A stretch of 64,000 nt of DNA from positions 5,208,001 through 5,272,000 of the forward strand of contig NZ_CP108055.1 in NCBI RefSeq assembly GCF_036174265.1. Reading direction: 5' to 3'. Numbering within the stretch: position 1 is the first letter of the stretch; every line of letters starts with the position of its first letter. A model generated the notes under the pieces. That model had not been told where the DNA came from and ran no database searches. It was given only the letters and a program-made list of their open reading frames with translations. Positions 1 to 7,827 of this stretch are shown here, in pieces. The position numbers were made by a program, and so were the translations under genes. Source of the DNA: Streptomyces sp. NBC_00285. GTDB taxonomy: Bacteria > Actinomycetota > Actinomycetes > Streptomycetales > Streptomycetaceae.

Positions 1-365
1 ACCAGGCCCGGCCGGAGCCGCATCGTCGCAGTGCGCGGCTCCAGTCTCCGTCCTCCCGGCATTTCCAGACGGGGTGTTCTCACCAAGTCCCGCCGCCGCA
101 GAGGACAGCGCGCGAGGAAACGGTGGAGGGGGGCCTCCCATCCTCGCGCCACGTACGGCCGCCGCCGTACTGCGGCGGCGGCCGTACTGCGACGGCGGCC
201 GTACGGACCGCGAACCCCGATGCGGGGGCCGGGTCAGGACCCCAGGCGGCGCGGAAGAGGTTCAGGGCGCCGACGACCTCGTCCCACAGGGCGCATGGGC
301 AGCGCCTGGACCGCCCCGAAGCCGCCGCGGCGGGCCACCATGTCGGCGGCCTCAGCCGCGATGCC
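1..365. other. Intergenic region with a 15-bp-stem hairpin, no gene seen
   Basis: I see no convincing gene here; the reading frames are open in several registers, as is usual for GC-rich DNA. The notable element is a perfect inverted repeat at 153-187: arms at 153-167 and 173-187 (15 bp) around the loop TACTG, followed by a third near-copy of the arm at 190-204. It lies downstream of the minus-strand GAF-ANTAR gene and could end its transcript, although no T-run follows. Confidence 0.5.
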
Positions 366-1103
366 TCACGACGCGGTACCGGTCAGCTTGGGATCCGCGT
401 GTCCTTCGAGCACCTCGCGGGCCACATCCTTCAGCGGTCGCTGACATGAGCGGGCGTGTTTGCGCAGAAGATCGAAAGCTTCGTCCAGGGACACCCCGCG
501 GAGAGTCGAGAGCACACCCTTCGCCTGTTCGATGACCACGCGGCTGGTCAACGCCTGTTCCAGCTGGGCGGTGAGCATCCGGCTGCGATCGGCCTCGCGG
601 GCGCCTTCCAGAAGGACGGCGGTGAAGTCGGCGAGCGACCGGCCGAGAGCCAGGGTCGCCGGGGAAAAGGCATGCGGTGTGCAGGACAGCAGGATGAGCG
701 CACCGCTCGTTCCGCCGTGTTGGCGCAGGGGAAGGGCCACGGCGTGGGTGTAGCCCAGCTTCAGCGCCCGCCGGGTGTAGTGCGGCCACTGCTGCCTGGT
801 GGGACGGTTACCGAGAGCCACCTGGGCCCAGGGGCCCGGGTCAGCCTGACGACAGTCATGGCCGGGGCCCTCCCGCCACCCGACGGCTTCGTGTTCCATG
901 CGCGACACCTGGGGGTTGGAGCCCGCCACGTACGCTGTGTCGTAGCCCTTGGGGGCGAACACCACGGTCGCGGCATGGGTGCCGAGCAGGGCCGGGGCGC
1001 GCTGCGCCAGCACGGACAACGGCCCGGGTGTGTCCGACGAACGGTCCGCCGTGCTGCCGGCCAGGGCTACGAACGCGTCGGCCAGCCGCTGTTCGGACGT
1101 CAT
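366..1103 (-). CDS. GAF-ANTAR regulatory protein
   Basis: This 245-residue protein has a GAF-type sensory region at about residues 25-165 and an ANTAR domain at about 178-232, recognisable by VIEQAKGVL (190-198) and the following helices. ANTAR domains bind paired hairpins in nascent RNA and act as antiterminators, so the likely role is ligand- or redox-controlled antitermination in the cytoplasm. The start is supported by GGGAGAGG just upstream of the ATG. It follows a second GAF-ANTAR gene after only 12 bp and is the last gene of an apparent minus-strand operon with cheR- and cheB-like genes. The signal and the RNA targets cannot be read from the sequence. Confidence 0.88.
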   Translation of the reverse strand: MTSEQRLADAFVALAGSTADRSSDTPGPLSVLAQRAPALLGTHAATVVFAPKGYDTAYVAGSNPQVSRMEHEAVGWREGPGHDCRQADPGPWAQVALGNRPTRQQWPHYTRRALKLGYTHAVALPLRQHGGTSGALILLSCTPHAFSPATLALGRSLADFTAVLLEGAREADRSRMLTAQLEQALTSRVVIEQAKGVLSTLRGVSLDEAFDLLRKHARSCQRPLKDVAREVLEGHADPKLTGTAS

Positions 1104-1115
1104 GGCACCTCTCCC

Positions 1116-1970
1116 TCAGATGAGTTTGCGGTCTCCGTGCACGATCTGCCGGGCGACGGTGTCGGAAGACACCTCCTCGGCGAACGCCACGGCCTTGATG
1201 AGCGCCAGCGCGTCCACGACGGAGCAGCCGATCCGTACGGACACCATGCCGACCGCCTGGTGCACGGTGGCCCGTACGTCGGTTCCGCCATAGAGGTCCG
1301 GGTCTGCGTCGGGGTCGAGCAGCACGATGCGGGTGAGAACCTCGGCGATCTCGGCGAGGCGGGCGGGCCGCGCGTCCGCGCGTCCCGGGTCGAACACCGT
1401 CAGTGCCCCGATACAACTGCCCTGTGCCTGCAGCGGAACCGCCTCCACCGAGGTGATGCCCAGCGAGACCAGGGAAGACCCGTACCCAGGCCAGCGCGCC
1501 TCGATCTCGGGCCCCGACACGTGTACCGGACGGTGGGTCGCCGCCGCTTCCTGGCCCGGCCCCTCGCCGAGTACGAACTCCAGGTCCTGGGCCGCGCGGG
1601 ACAACTGGTCGGAGGCGGCGACCGCGAGGTGGTTCTGCTCGGTGTCCAGCAGCGCCATCGCCGCGCTGTCGGTACCGCACGCCTCCGCGACCACCGTCAT
1701 GAACCGCGGCCGGGCGCCCAGCCCTCCGGCCCACGCAGCCGCGCGGAGGGCGAAACTGTCCTGGAGCCGGGCCGAGGCGCGATGGCACTCGGCGGTCCTG
1801 CGGTACGTGCTCGCGATCTGGCTGTGGAACTCCCGGCCGGGTTCCGCCGCCAGCCGTTCGTGCCGCTCGGCGGTCGCGGCCGCCCGGTCCGCCCGCTCCC
1901 GGGCCAGCGCGGCACGTTGCCGTGCCACCGCTGCCAGACCGAGGTCCTCCATGCGCCCCTGCGGGTCCAT
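1116..1970 (-). CDS. GAF-ANTAR protein with N-terminal coiled coil
   Basis: This 284-residue protein starts with an Ala/Arg/Glu-rich helical segment (about 10-75, probably a coiled coil), continues with a GAF domain (about 95-215, including a GEGPGQEAA stretch common in these proteins) and ends with an ANTAR-like three-helix region (about 228-280, core VHQAVGMVSVRIGCS). The ANTAR part is less canonical than in the neighbouring gene, so RNA binding is inferred. It begins 22 bp after the CheR-like gene and is probably co-transcribed with it. An alternative ATG at 1952 has a better ribosome binding site (AGGGG) than the one at 1970, so the first six residues are uncertain. Confidence 0.82.
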   Translation of the reverse strand: MDPQGRMEDLGLAAVARQRAALARERADRAAATAERHERLAAEPGREFHSQIASTYRRTAECHRASARLQDSFALRAAAWAGGLGARPRFMTVVAEACGTDSAAMALLDTEQNHLAVAASDQLSRAAQDLEFVLGEGPGQEAAATHRPVHVSGPEIEARWPGYGSSLVSLGITSVEAVPLQAQGSCIGALTVFDPGRADARPARLAEIAEVLTRIVLLDPDADPDLYGGTDVRATVHQAVGMVSVRIGCSVVDALALIKAVAFAEEVSSDTVARQIVHGDRKLI

Positions 1971-1992
1971 GGGCCCAGGCTACGCCGCAGGG

Positions 1993-3858
1993 TCAGTCGG
2001 AGACATCGCTTCGGCTCTCTTCCATCATCAGGACGACGCCGCCGTGGTTCCCGCCGAACGGGGAGAAGAACACGTCACAGCTGATGGGCCGACCGATACG
2101 GCTCAGCGCCTCGACGCCGACCGGGCCGGAGCGACTGCGGGTCTCCATGCACCGCTCCACGACGGGCCGCAACTCCTTTGTGGGCAGGCCGAAATCCAGG
2201 TCGAAGAAGGGTTCGCCCAGCACCTCGTCCGCGCGCAACCCCCACAGGTCGACGGCGCCCCGGTTCCAGCTCTTGACCTTCAGGTCCTTGCCCAGGACCA
2301 CCACACCCGCCGCGATGCTCTTCAGAACCGCCTCCAGGAACGCCCTGGCCTCGTCCAGTTCGTCCGTGCGGATGCGCATCTCCTCGTTCATCGTCTCCAG
2401 TTCCTCGTTACCGGACTGGAGTTCTTCGTTGGTGGTCTCCAACTCTTCGTTGGTGGACTGGAGTTCCTCGTTCGTCGTCTCCAGTTCCTCGATGCTGGAC
2501 TGGAGTTCTTCGTTGGTGGTCTCCAACTCTTCGTTGGTGGACTGGAGTTCCTCGTACGCCGTCTCCAGCTCCTCCCGGACTCTTTTGACCTCGGACTTCA
2601 GATGCGTGGCGACGGTCACGTCGGTGAACGAGATCACGGTGGCGATGTGCAGCCCGCCGGCTCCGGAGAGTGGCTGGATGAGGATGTCGTAGTACTGGAT
2701 GCCCTCGCCCGTCCGGCGCTCGACCCGGTTGACCCGCAGGGTCCGGCGCTCGTGCATGGACTGGTCGATCAGGGAACGGAGTTCGACCGGCCGGTAGGAG
2801 ACCTCCAGGTCCTGGAAGGGACGGCCGATGTCCCCGGTGGTCAGGCCGAGCTGGATCCTTGCCTGGTTGTTGACGGTCACAACCGTTCCGTCGCTGTCGA
2901 GGGCGATCAGCGGGGTGGGTCCGGCGTCGAGCACCAGGTCGCGCAACTGGCGGGCGCGTGCCACCGAGTGCACCTCGCCACCCGTGCCCGTCCTGATCTT
3001 CAAGGGAGCCGGATGGTAGGTCAGTCCGTTGTTGCCGGTACGGCGCCGGAAGACACGCTGACGCATGTTCACCACTTCGAAGCGCTCGCTGTCGTTCAGC
3101 AACATCTCGGCCTTGCCGAGAAAGAGGAAGCCGCTGGGGCGCAGGGCGAAGTGGAAACGGTCGACGATCTGCGTCTGGGCCTCGACATTGAAGTACATCA
3201 GCGTGTTCCGGCACACGAGCAGGTCGAGCCGGGAGATCGGGGCGTCACGGGTGATGTCGTGCCGCCCGAAGATCACCCGCCGTCGCAGGTCGGGGCGGAA
3301 GCTGAACTGCGCGCTGTTCTGCTCGAAGTACTTCTCCCTTGTCTCCGGGGACAGAGGTTCCAGCGACTTTGACGTGTACAGCCCGGAACGGGCTTCGCGC
3401 AGCGCTTCCTCGTCGACGTCCGTGGCGTAGATCTTGACGCGACGCAGGCACTCCTCGATGCCGAGTGCCTCCGCGAACATCATGGCCATCGAGTACGCCT
3501 CCTCACCGCTGGAGCAGCCCGCGCTCCACACCCTGATCTCCTGCTCCGGATCGAGAGTCGTGAGCAGCTCGGGAACGACCTCGTGCTGGAGGAGGGTCCA
3601 TGCCTCCGGATCACGGAAGAAGGAGGTGACGTTGATCAGGATGGTGTTGAAGAGGACGCCGAATTCCTCGGTGTCGGTCTCCAGGAGATCCTGGTAGTCC
3701 CCGTACGAGCGGATACCGACGTCCGTCATCCGCTTGTGGATGCGCCGGGCCAGCGTCGAGCGCTTGTAGCCCGTGAAGTCGAAACCGCGGGCTTCCCGGA
3801 TGAATACGAGCAGTTCCTCCAGCGCCTCGTTGTCCTCGTCGTCCTGCGGTTCGCCCAT
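1993..3858 (-). CDS. CheR-type methyltransferase with two PAS domains and a long coiled coil
   Basis: The 621-residue product has a complete CheR methyltransferase region (about 10-272): the N-terminal helical part, the SAM-binding motif WSAGCSSGEE (111-120), and CRNTLMYF with the following GFLFLGKAEML. A PAS domain follows (about 305-415), then a coiled coil (420-505) of heptads alternating EELETTN and EELQSTN, then a second PAS domain (about 506-615). CheR enzymes methylate glutamates of chemoreceptors using SAM; none is visible here, so the target is unknown. The ATG at 3858 overlaps the TGA of the CheB-like gene by one base (TGATG), with GAGAGG five bases upstream, implying translational coupling. 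A GTG at 3861 is an alternative. CheB/CheR/PAS proteins are usually one polypeptide; here they are split. Confidence 0.92.
   Translation of the reverse strand: MGEPQDDEDNEALEELLVFIREARGFDFTGYKRSTLARRIHKRMTDVGIRSYGDYQDLLETDTEEFGVLFNTILINVTSFFRDPEAWTLLQHEVVPELLTTLDPEQEIRVWSAGCSSGEEAYSMAMMFAEALGIEECLRRVKIYATDVDEEALREARSGLYTSKSLEPLSPETREKYFEQNSAQFSFRPDLRRRVIFGRHDITRDAPISRLDLLVCRNTLMYFNVEAQTQIVDRFHFALRPSGFLFLGKAEMLLNDSERFEVVNMRQRVFRRRTGNNGLTYHPAPLKIRTGTGGEVHSVARARQLRDLVLDAGPTPLIALDSDGTVVTVNNQARIQLGLTTGDIGRPFQDLEVSYRPVELRSLIDQSMHERRTLRVNRVERRTGEGIQYYDILIQPLSGAGGLHIATVISFTDVTVATHLKSEVKRVREELETAYEELQSTNEELETTNEELQSSIEELETTNEELQSTNEELETTNEELQSGNEELETMNEEMRIRTDELDEARAFLEAVLKSIAAGVVVLGKDLKVKSWNRGAVDLWGLRADEVLGEPFFDLDFGLPTKELRPVVERCMETRSRSGPVGVEALSRIGRPISCDVFFSPFGGNHGGVVLMMEESRSDVSD
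2413..2555. repeat. 59-bp exact direct repeat in the CheR coiled coil
   Basis: Positions 2413-2471 and 2497-2555 are identical over 59 bp, spaced 84 bp (28 codons, four heptads) apart. They encode the repeating EELETTNEELQSTN heptads. An exact repeat in frame lets the coil lengthen or shorten by recombination without breaking the protein. Confidence 0.9.
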
Positions 3859-4556
3859 CACTGCCTCTCGGCCCCGACGAGTCCCCGCACGACCGCGGCG
3901 ATCTCATCGAGGGGTAGCAGGAAGTCCACCGCTCCCGTGGCCACCGCCGACTGCGGCATCCCGGGGAAGTCCGCGGTCTCCGGATCCTGGACGATCACCG
4001 TACCGCCGCGTGACTTGACGGCGCCGACTCCCGTGGCTCCGTCCCGGCCGGTCCCGGTGAGCACGCAGGCGATCGCCTCCGGCCCGTAGGCACCGGCCAC
4101 CGACTCGAAGAGAAGGTCGGCGGAAGGGCGTACGAAGTGGACGAGCTCGGCGCTTGACAGGCTCAGGACGCCGTCGGCGTCGACGAGGAGATGCCGGTCG
4201 GGAGGAGCGACGTAGACGGTGCCGGGCCGCACGTGCTCTCCGGCCTCGGCAAGCTTGACGTGAAGGGCGGTCCGGCGTGCGAGGACCTCGGCGAGCAGCG
4301 TCCGGTGCCGCGGGTCGAGGTGCTGAACCAGCAGCACCGGCACCGGCAGCTCGGGTCCCAGCGCCCCGAGCATCGCGGTCAGTGCCTGGATGCCGCCCGC
4401 GGACGAGGCCACGGCGACGACGCTGTAGTGATCTGCGGGCGGCTGGTCACGCGTCACGCCGTGAGCGTAGCGGAACGCGACCGGCCCGCGGGGAGCCGAA
4501 GCGGTCGGCGAGCGCCCAGGTTCGCCTTCCGGAGCGGCTTCCTGGTCTGAGTGCAC
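3858..4556 (-). CDS. CheB-type protein-glutamate methylesterase without receiver domain
   Basis: This 232-residue protein is a CheB catalytic domain. The triad is present: Ser52 in VASSAGG, His79 in VQHLDPRH and Asp172 in LTGTGRDGATG. CheB hydrolyses receptor methyl esters (or deamidates glutamine). The usual N-terminal phosphoacceptor receiver is absent, replaced by about 40 low-complexity residues, so control by phosphorylation is not expected. The GTG start at 4556 has AGGAG eight bases upstream. It is the first gene of the minus-strand cluster and is coupled to the CheR-like gene by a TGATG overlap. With no chemoreceptor in sight, it more likely modifies another signalling protein. Confidence 0.92.
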   Translation of the reverse strand: MHSDQEAAPEGEPGRSPTASAPRGPVAFRYAHGVTRDQPPADHYSVVAVASSAGGIQALTAMLGALGPELPVPVLLVQHLDPRHRTLLAEVLARRTALHVKLAEAGEHVRPGTVYVAPPDRHLLVDADGVLSLSSAELVHFVRPSADLLFESVAGAYGPEAIACVLTGTGRDGATGVGAVKSRGGTVIVQDPETADFPGMPQSAVATGAVDFLLPLDEIAAVVRGLVGAERQ

Positions 4557-4590
4557 TCTTTGGGCTCCTAATCAAGAATATCTATAAAAT

Positions 4591-4661
4591 TACACCCGAA
4601 GGGTGTAGCCCACTCCAGGTGAAGCGTTTCTGTTCCCAGGGTCGACCTAAAGTCGGCCCTG
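4591..4661. promoter_or_regulatory. Divergent promoter region with two hairpins
   Basis: The region between the cheB-like gene (minus) and the STAS gene (plus) is unusually AT-rich at 4570-4595. It has a perfect hairpin (4591-4597 with 4601-4607, loop GAA) and a second stem at about 4639-4661 with one mismatch. On the minus strand the first hairpin is followed by ATTTTA. These are candidate operators or attenuator elements; no assigned regulator. Confidence 0.4.
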
Positions 4662-4752
4662 TCGTCACCCGAGCCCCCGGTGGCTGTGGATATCCAATGT
4701 CGCCCGCTTCGCTGTCGAGGCGGGCACCTTGCGAAACCATGGAGATGCCGCG

Positions 4753-5124
4753 ATGCCCCGGGAGCCCACTTCCTCTGCCCAGCAGGTTCGCGTCCACGAG
4801 ACAGACGGACAAACCGTCGTCCAACTGTTCGGCGAGATCGACATAGCTGTCACGCTTCTGATCACCGCCGAGGTGGATGCGATCACAAGCCGACCGAATT
4901 CCCATGTCGTGGTCGATCTCGGCCTTGTCGACTTCCTCGACTGCCGCGGGCTGGGGTTGCTGTGCCGAGCACGGCGACGCGTCGAGGAACGGGGCGGACA
5001 CCTGACACTCGTCTGCCCCGATCCCCGCATCCGCCAGATGATCCGGATCGTCGGCCTCAGCCAGGTCTTCTTCCTTACGGACACCCTGGACGAGGCACTC
5101 GACGGTCGCACGTCCGTGAGGTGA
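4753..5124 (+). CDS. STAS-domain anti-sigma factor antagonist
   Basis: This 123-residue protein is a single STAS domain of the SpoIIAA/RsbV type. The strand LFGEIDIAVT, the segment VVVDLGLVDFLDCRGLGLL (which contains the position normally phosphorylated, here near Asp-Cys rather than the usual Ser/Thr) and a C-terminal helix are visible. Such proteins free sigma factors by binding an anti-sigma kinase. If Cys or Asp truly replaces the phosphorylatable serine, control by phosphorylation would be altered. The ATG at 4753 is chosen because GGAG lies eight bases upstream; the frame is open from a TTG at 4729. It is divergent from the CheB/CheR/ANTAR cluster and may belong to the same pathway. Confidence 0.85.
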   Translation: MPREPTSSAQQVRVHETDGQTVVQLFGEIDIAVTLLITAEVDAITSRPNSHVVVDLGLVDFLDCRGLGLLCRARRRVEERGGHLTLVCPDPRIRQMIRIVGLSQVFFLTDTLDEALDGRTSVR

Positions 5125-6034
5125 GAGCGGACCCGCACCGGACCAGGGCTTCCTGCCGGGCGGTCCGATTCGTGACCCGTTGCCTTCCGCGCACAGGCCC
5201 TGAGCGACAGACCAGAACACCTCGTTCTCGTCGGGACAGCGGTGCCGGCCCGTGCGGTGAGCCGTTACCGACCCCGTGCCTCCAGGTCGCGGGAGACACA
5301 TCCGTCAAGGGGCCGAAACCCGCGTCCGGCAAGAGGCGTGAACGGACTCCGGCCCACGTCCTGCCGGCCTGTTCGACGGCCGTGGGGACGATCCACGCGT
5401 GCGGATTCCGTGACAGGGGGCAGGGACATGGACAGGGACAGTCAACGGGCTGCGAACCGGTACCGGCCGGTTCGCGCACTGCCGCCGCCACCAGGACGGT
5501 TGTACGCTCACCGGCAGGGCCATTGAGCGTTCCACCGGCAGCAGTCGATGGAGAGTCGCCGGCCCCGTATCTTTCGGCCCCCTGTCCCCGGGCCGCAGTG
5601 ACCATCCGACCACTGCGAGGGGGCTGGAGCCGCATCGCCGACAACGCAGCTCCAGCCCATCGTCCTCCCCAGCCCTGTGCGAGACCGGGGTGTATTCGCG
5701 TACACCCCGGGTGGAGTGGTGGGGACGGGTCGGTGTGAGGCGGCGAGGGAGGGGACCTCGGCGCCGTCCTCACACATACAGCCGCCGCCCGTGTTCGGCT
5801 GCGTGCGGCGGCTGTTGGCCATTCCAACACCGATGTCCCGGGCCGGAGCACGTCTTGACGGGCTGTTGACGGCCGAGAACAACGACTCCGGGCCGACGCG
5901 ACTGCCGCGCCGAGAAGGCCGCCGAGCGCATCCGCTCACGCACAGCCCCGAAAACGAAGCAGCGCCCGACCCGACCGAAGCCGACTCAGGCGCTGCGTAG
6001 CAGGTCAGAGAGATTACCCCCCGCCTACAACCCG
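5125..6034. other. 910-bp stretch without a convincing gene
   Basis: Several short frames are open on both strands but none resembles a known family or has a good start. One structural element stands out: a 10-bp perfect hairpin at 5685-5694 / 5701-5710 with loop TTCGCG. Its position does not clearly tie it to a gene. Confidence 0.5.
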
Positions 6035-6107
6035 TAGGCCCTGTGGGACTCGAACCCACAACCAATGGATTAAAAGTCCACTGCTCTGCCAATTGAGCTA
6101 AGGGCCC
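6035..6107 (-). tRNA. tRNA-Lys (anticodon TTT)
   Basis: On the minus strand the sequence folds as a tRNA: acceptor GGGCCCT with AGGGCCT (terminal G-U), D arm TTAGCTCAATTGGCAGAGC, anticodon loop CTTTTAA and T arm GGTTCGAGTCC. CCA is not encoded. The gene stands alone. Confidence 0.97.
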
Positions 6108-6205
6108 GGGCGATGTTGCCTCCCCGAGCATAGCCGGACGCGGCCGTGTCTCCGATCGGGTATCGGGGACACGGCCGCGTCGGGGGGACGGAACGGGTGG
6201 GAAGG

Positions 6206-7756
6206 TCAGGGATCGACCGGTTCGGGGGCGTTCGCGCGGGCCGCCAGGCGGGCCTTGGTGCGTTCGTGATCGGGGTTCAGGAACCAGTTCCGGGCCGAGG
6301 CCTGCCACCAGATCCAGGCGAAGCCCAGGACGGCCAGGACGGCGATCGGGGCGTAGTTGAAGGTCTCCCAGGTGACCGGGGAGGTCTGCGGGAGCATGAA
6401 CAGCACCGTGATCACGCCGACCCATGCCACCGACACCACGCCGATCGCGCGGGACCAGCGGCCCAGATGCCACGGCCCCCGCCGGAACTCCTCGCCCTTG
6501 CGCAGTCTCAGCAGCGTCGGGATGACGTACGCGATGTACAGCCCGATCACCGCGACGGACGTCACGGCCGCGTAGGCCGCGTAGTTGATCAGGTACGGCA
6601 GCCCGAGCAGCAGTGCCCCCACCGCCGCCAGCCACACCGCCGCCACCGGGGTCCGGGTGCGGGGGCTCACTGTGTGCCACACGCGCGAGAACGGCAGCGC
6701 GCCGTCGCGTGAGAAGGCGTAGATCATGCGGCTGTTGGCGGTCACCGACGCCATCCCGCAGAACAGCTGGGCGCCGATCACGACCAGCAGGAGCAGCTTG
6801 CCGGCCGTCGCTCCCAGGGCGTCCAGGAGGATCTGGGCCGGGGGCGCGCCCGTCGGGGATTTCAGTGCGCCGTCGTACGACTGGATCGCGAAGGTGAAGC
6901 CCAGGAGGAGGACGAAGCCCGCAATCCAGGACGTCCAGATCGACTGGACGATGCCCTTCGGGCCCGCCGTGGACGCGTCGTGGGTCTCCTCGGTCATGTG
7001 GGCCGAGGCGTCGTAGCCGGTGAAGGTGTACTGGGCCATCAGGAGGCCGATCAGGACGACGTAGACGCTGCTGCCCCAGCCCGTGTTGTTCACGAACTCG
7101 CCGAAGACGAAGGACGCCGACTGATGCTTGTCGGGGGCGAAGGTCAGCGCGCCGACGATCACGGCCACGCCGACCACGTGCCACCACACGCTCACGCTGT
7201 TCAGCAGGGCGACGATCCGCACGCCGAAGGTGTTCAGCAGGCCGTGCAGCAGCAGGATGGCCGCGAACAGCAGGACCGTCCGGCCCGGGGTCACCTTGAA
7301 GTCGAACTGCAGGTTCAGGTACGCGCCCAGGAAGGACGCGGCGCCGAAGTCGATGCCCGCGGTCACCGCGACCTGGCCGAGCACGTTGAACCAGCCCGTG
7401 AACCACGCCCAGGCTGCGGCCGAACGCGGGGGCGCGAGCCGGTGGGCCCAGAAGTACAGGCCCGCCGAGGTCGGGTACGCCGAACAGATCTCGGCCATCG
7501 ACAGGCCGACGAACAGCGTCATCAGGCCGACGGCGACCCAGCCCCAGGTGATCACGGCCGGGCCGCCCGTGTTCATGCCGAACATGTACAGCGTCAGGCA
7601 GCCCGACAGCACCGAGATGATGGTGAAGGAGACCGCGTAGTTGGAGAACGCCGACATGCGGCGGGCCAGGACCTGCGTGTAGCCGAGCTGGGCAAGCCGT
7701 TCTTCGTCGGAGAGTCCGGAGAGCTCCGAGGGCCCGCTCGCTGTGTCATCTGTCAT
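6206..7756 (-). CDS. APC-family amino acid/amine permease
   Basis: This 516-residue protein has about twelve hydrophobic segments and the features of the APC superfamily: an N-terminal EERLAQLGYTQVLARRMS before the first helix, and a cytoplasmic TGYDASAHMTEETHDAS stretch after the sixth, typical of the GABA/choline/amine permease subgroup. It should import an amino acid or amine with a cation; the substrate is not determined. ATG at 7756 is preferred over an upstream in-frame start at 7792 because it begins the conserved cytoplasmic tail and GGGAGGGG lies upstream. It lies 71 bp downstream of the two secreted FG-GAP genes on the same strand, with a small palindrome in the gap. Confidence 0.9.
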   Translation of the reverse strand: MTDDTASGPSELSGLSDEERLAQLGYTQVLARRMSAFSNYAVSFTIISVLSGCLTLYMFGMNTGGPAVITWGWVAVGLMTLFVGLSMAEICSAYPTSAGLYFWAHRLAPPRSAAAWAWFTGWFNVLGQVAVTAGIDFGAASFLGAYLNLQFDFKVTPGRTVLLFAAILLLHGLLNTFGVRIVALLNSVSVWWHVVGVAVIVGALTFAPDKHQSASFVFGEFVNNTGWGSSVYVVLIGLLMAQYTFTGYDASAHMTEETHDASTAGPKGIVQSIWTSWIAGFVLLLGFTFAIQSYDGALKSPTGAPPAQILLDALGATAGKLLLLVVIGAQLFCGMASVTANSRMIYAFSRDGALPFSRVWHTVSPRTRTPVAAVWLAAVGALLLGLPYLINYAAYAAVTSVAVIGLYIAYVIPTLLRLRKGEEFRRGPWHLGRWSRAIGVVSVAWVGVITVLFMLPQTSPVTWETFNYAPIAVLAVLGFAWIWWQASARNWFLNPDHERTKARLAARANAPEPVDP

Positions 7757-7783
7757 GCCCCCAGCAATTCCCCTCCCGGGGGC

Positions 7784-7797
7784 GTGACACACGTCAC
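7784..7797. promoter_or_regulatory. Palindrome GTGAC-ACAC-GTCAC upstream of the permease
   Basis: A perfect 5-bp inverted repeat with a 4-bp spacer lies 28 bp upstream of the permease start. The arrangement fits a small operator; the regulator is unknown. Confidence 0.35.
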
Positions 7798-7827
7798 AAC
7801 TTGGCTAGAAAAGGCCCCACCGTATTC

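Noticed and set aside
456..2084. Long plus-strand ORF (542 codons)
   Set aside because: It lies antisense to the two GAF-ANTAR genes, whose domains are clear; it is open because of third-position GC bias.
5242..6000. Short ORFs in the region before tRNA-Lys
   Set aside because: None has a ribosome site, family resemblance or consistent coding bias.
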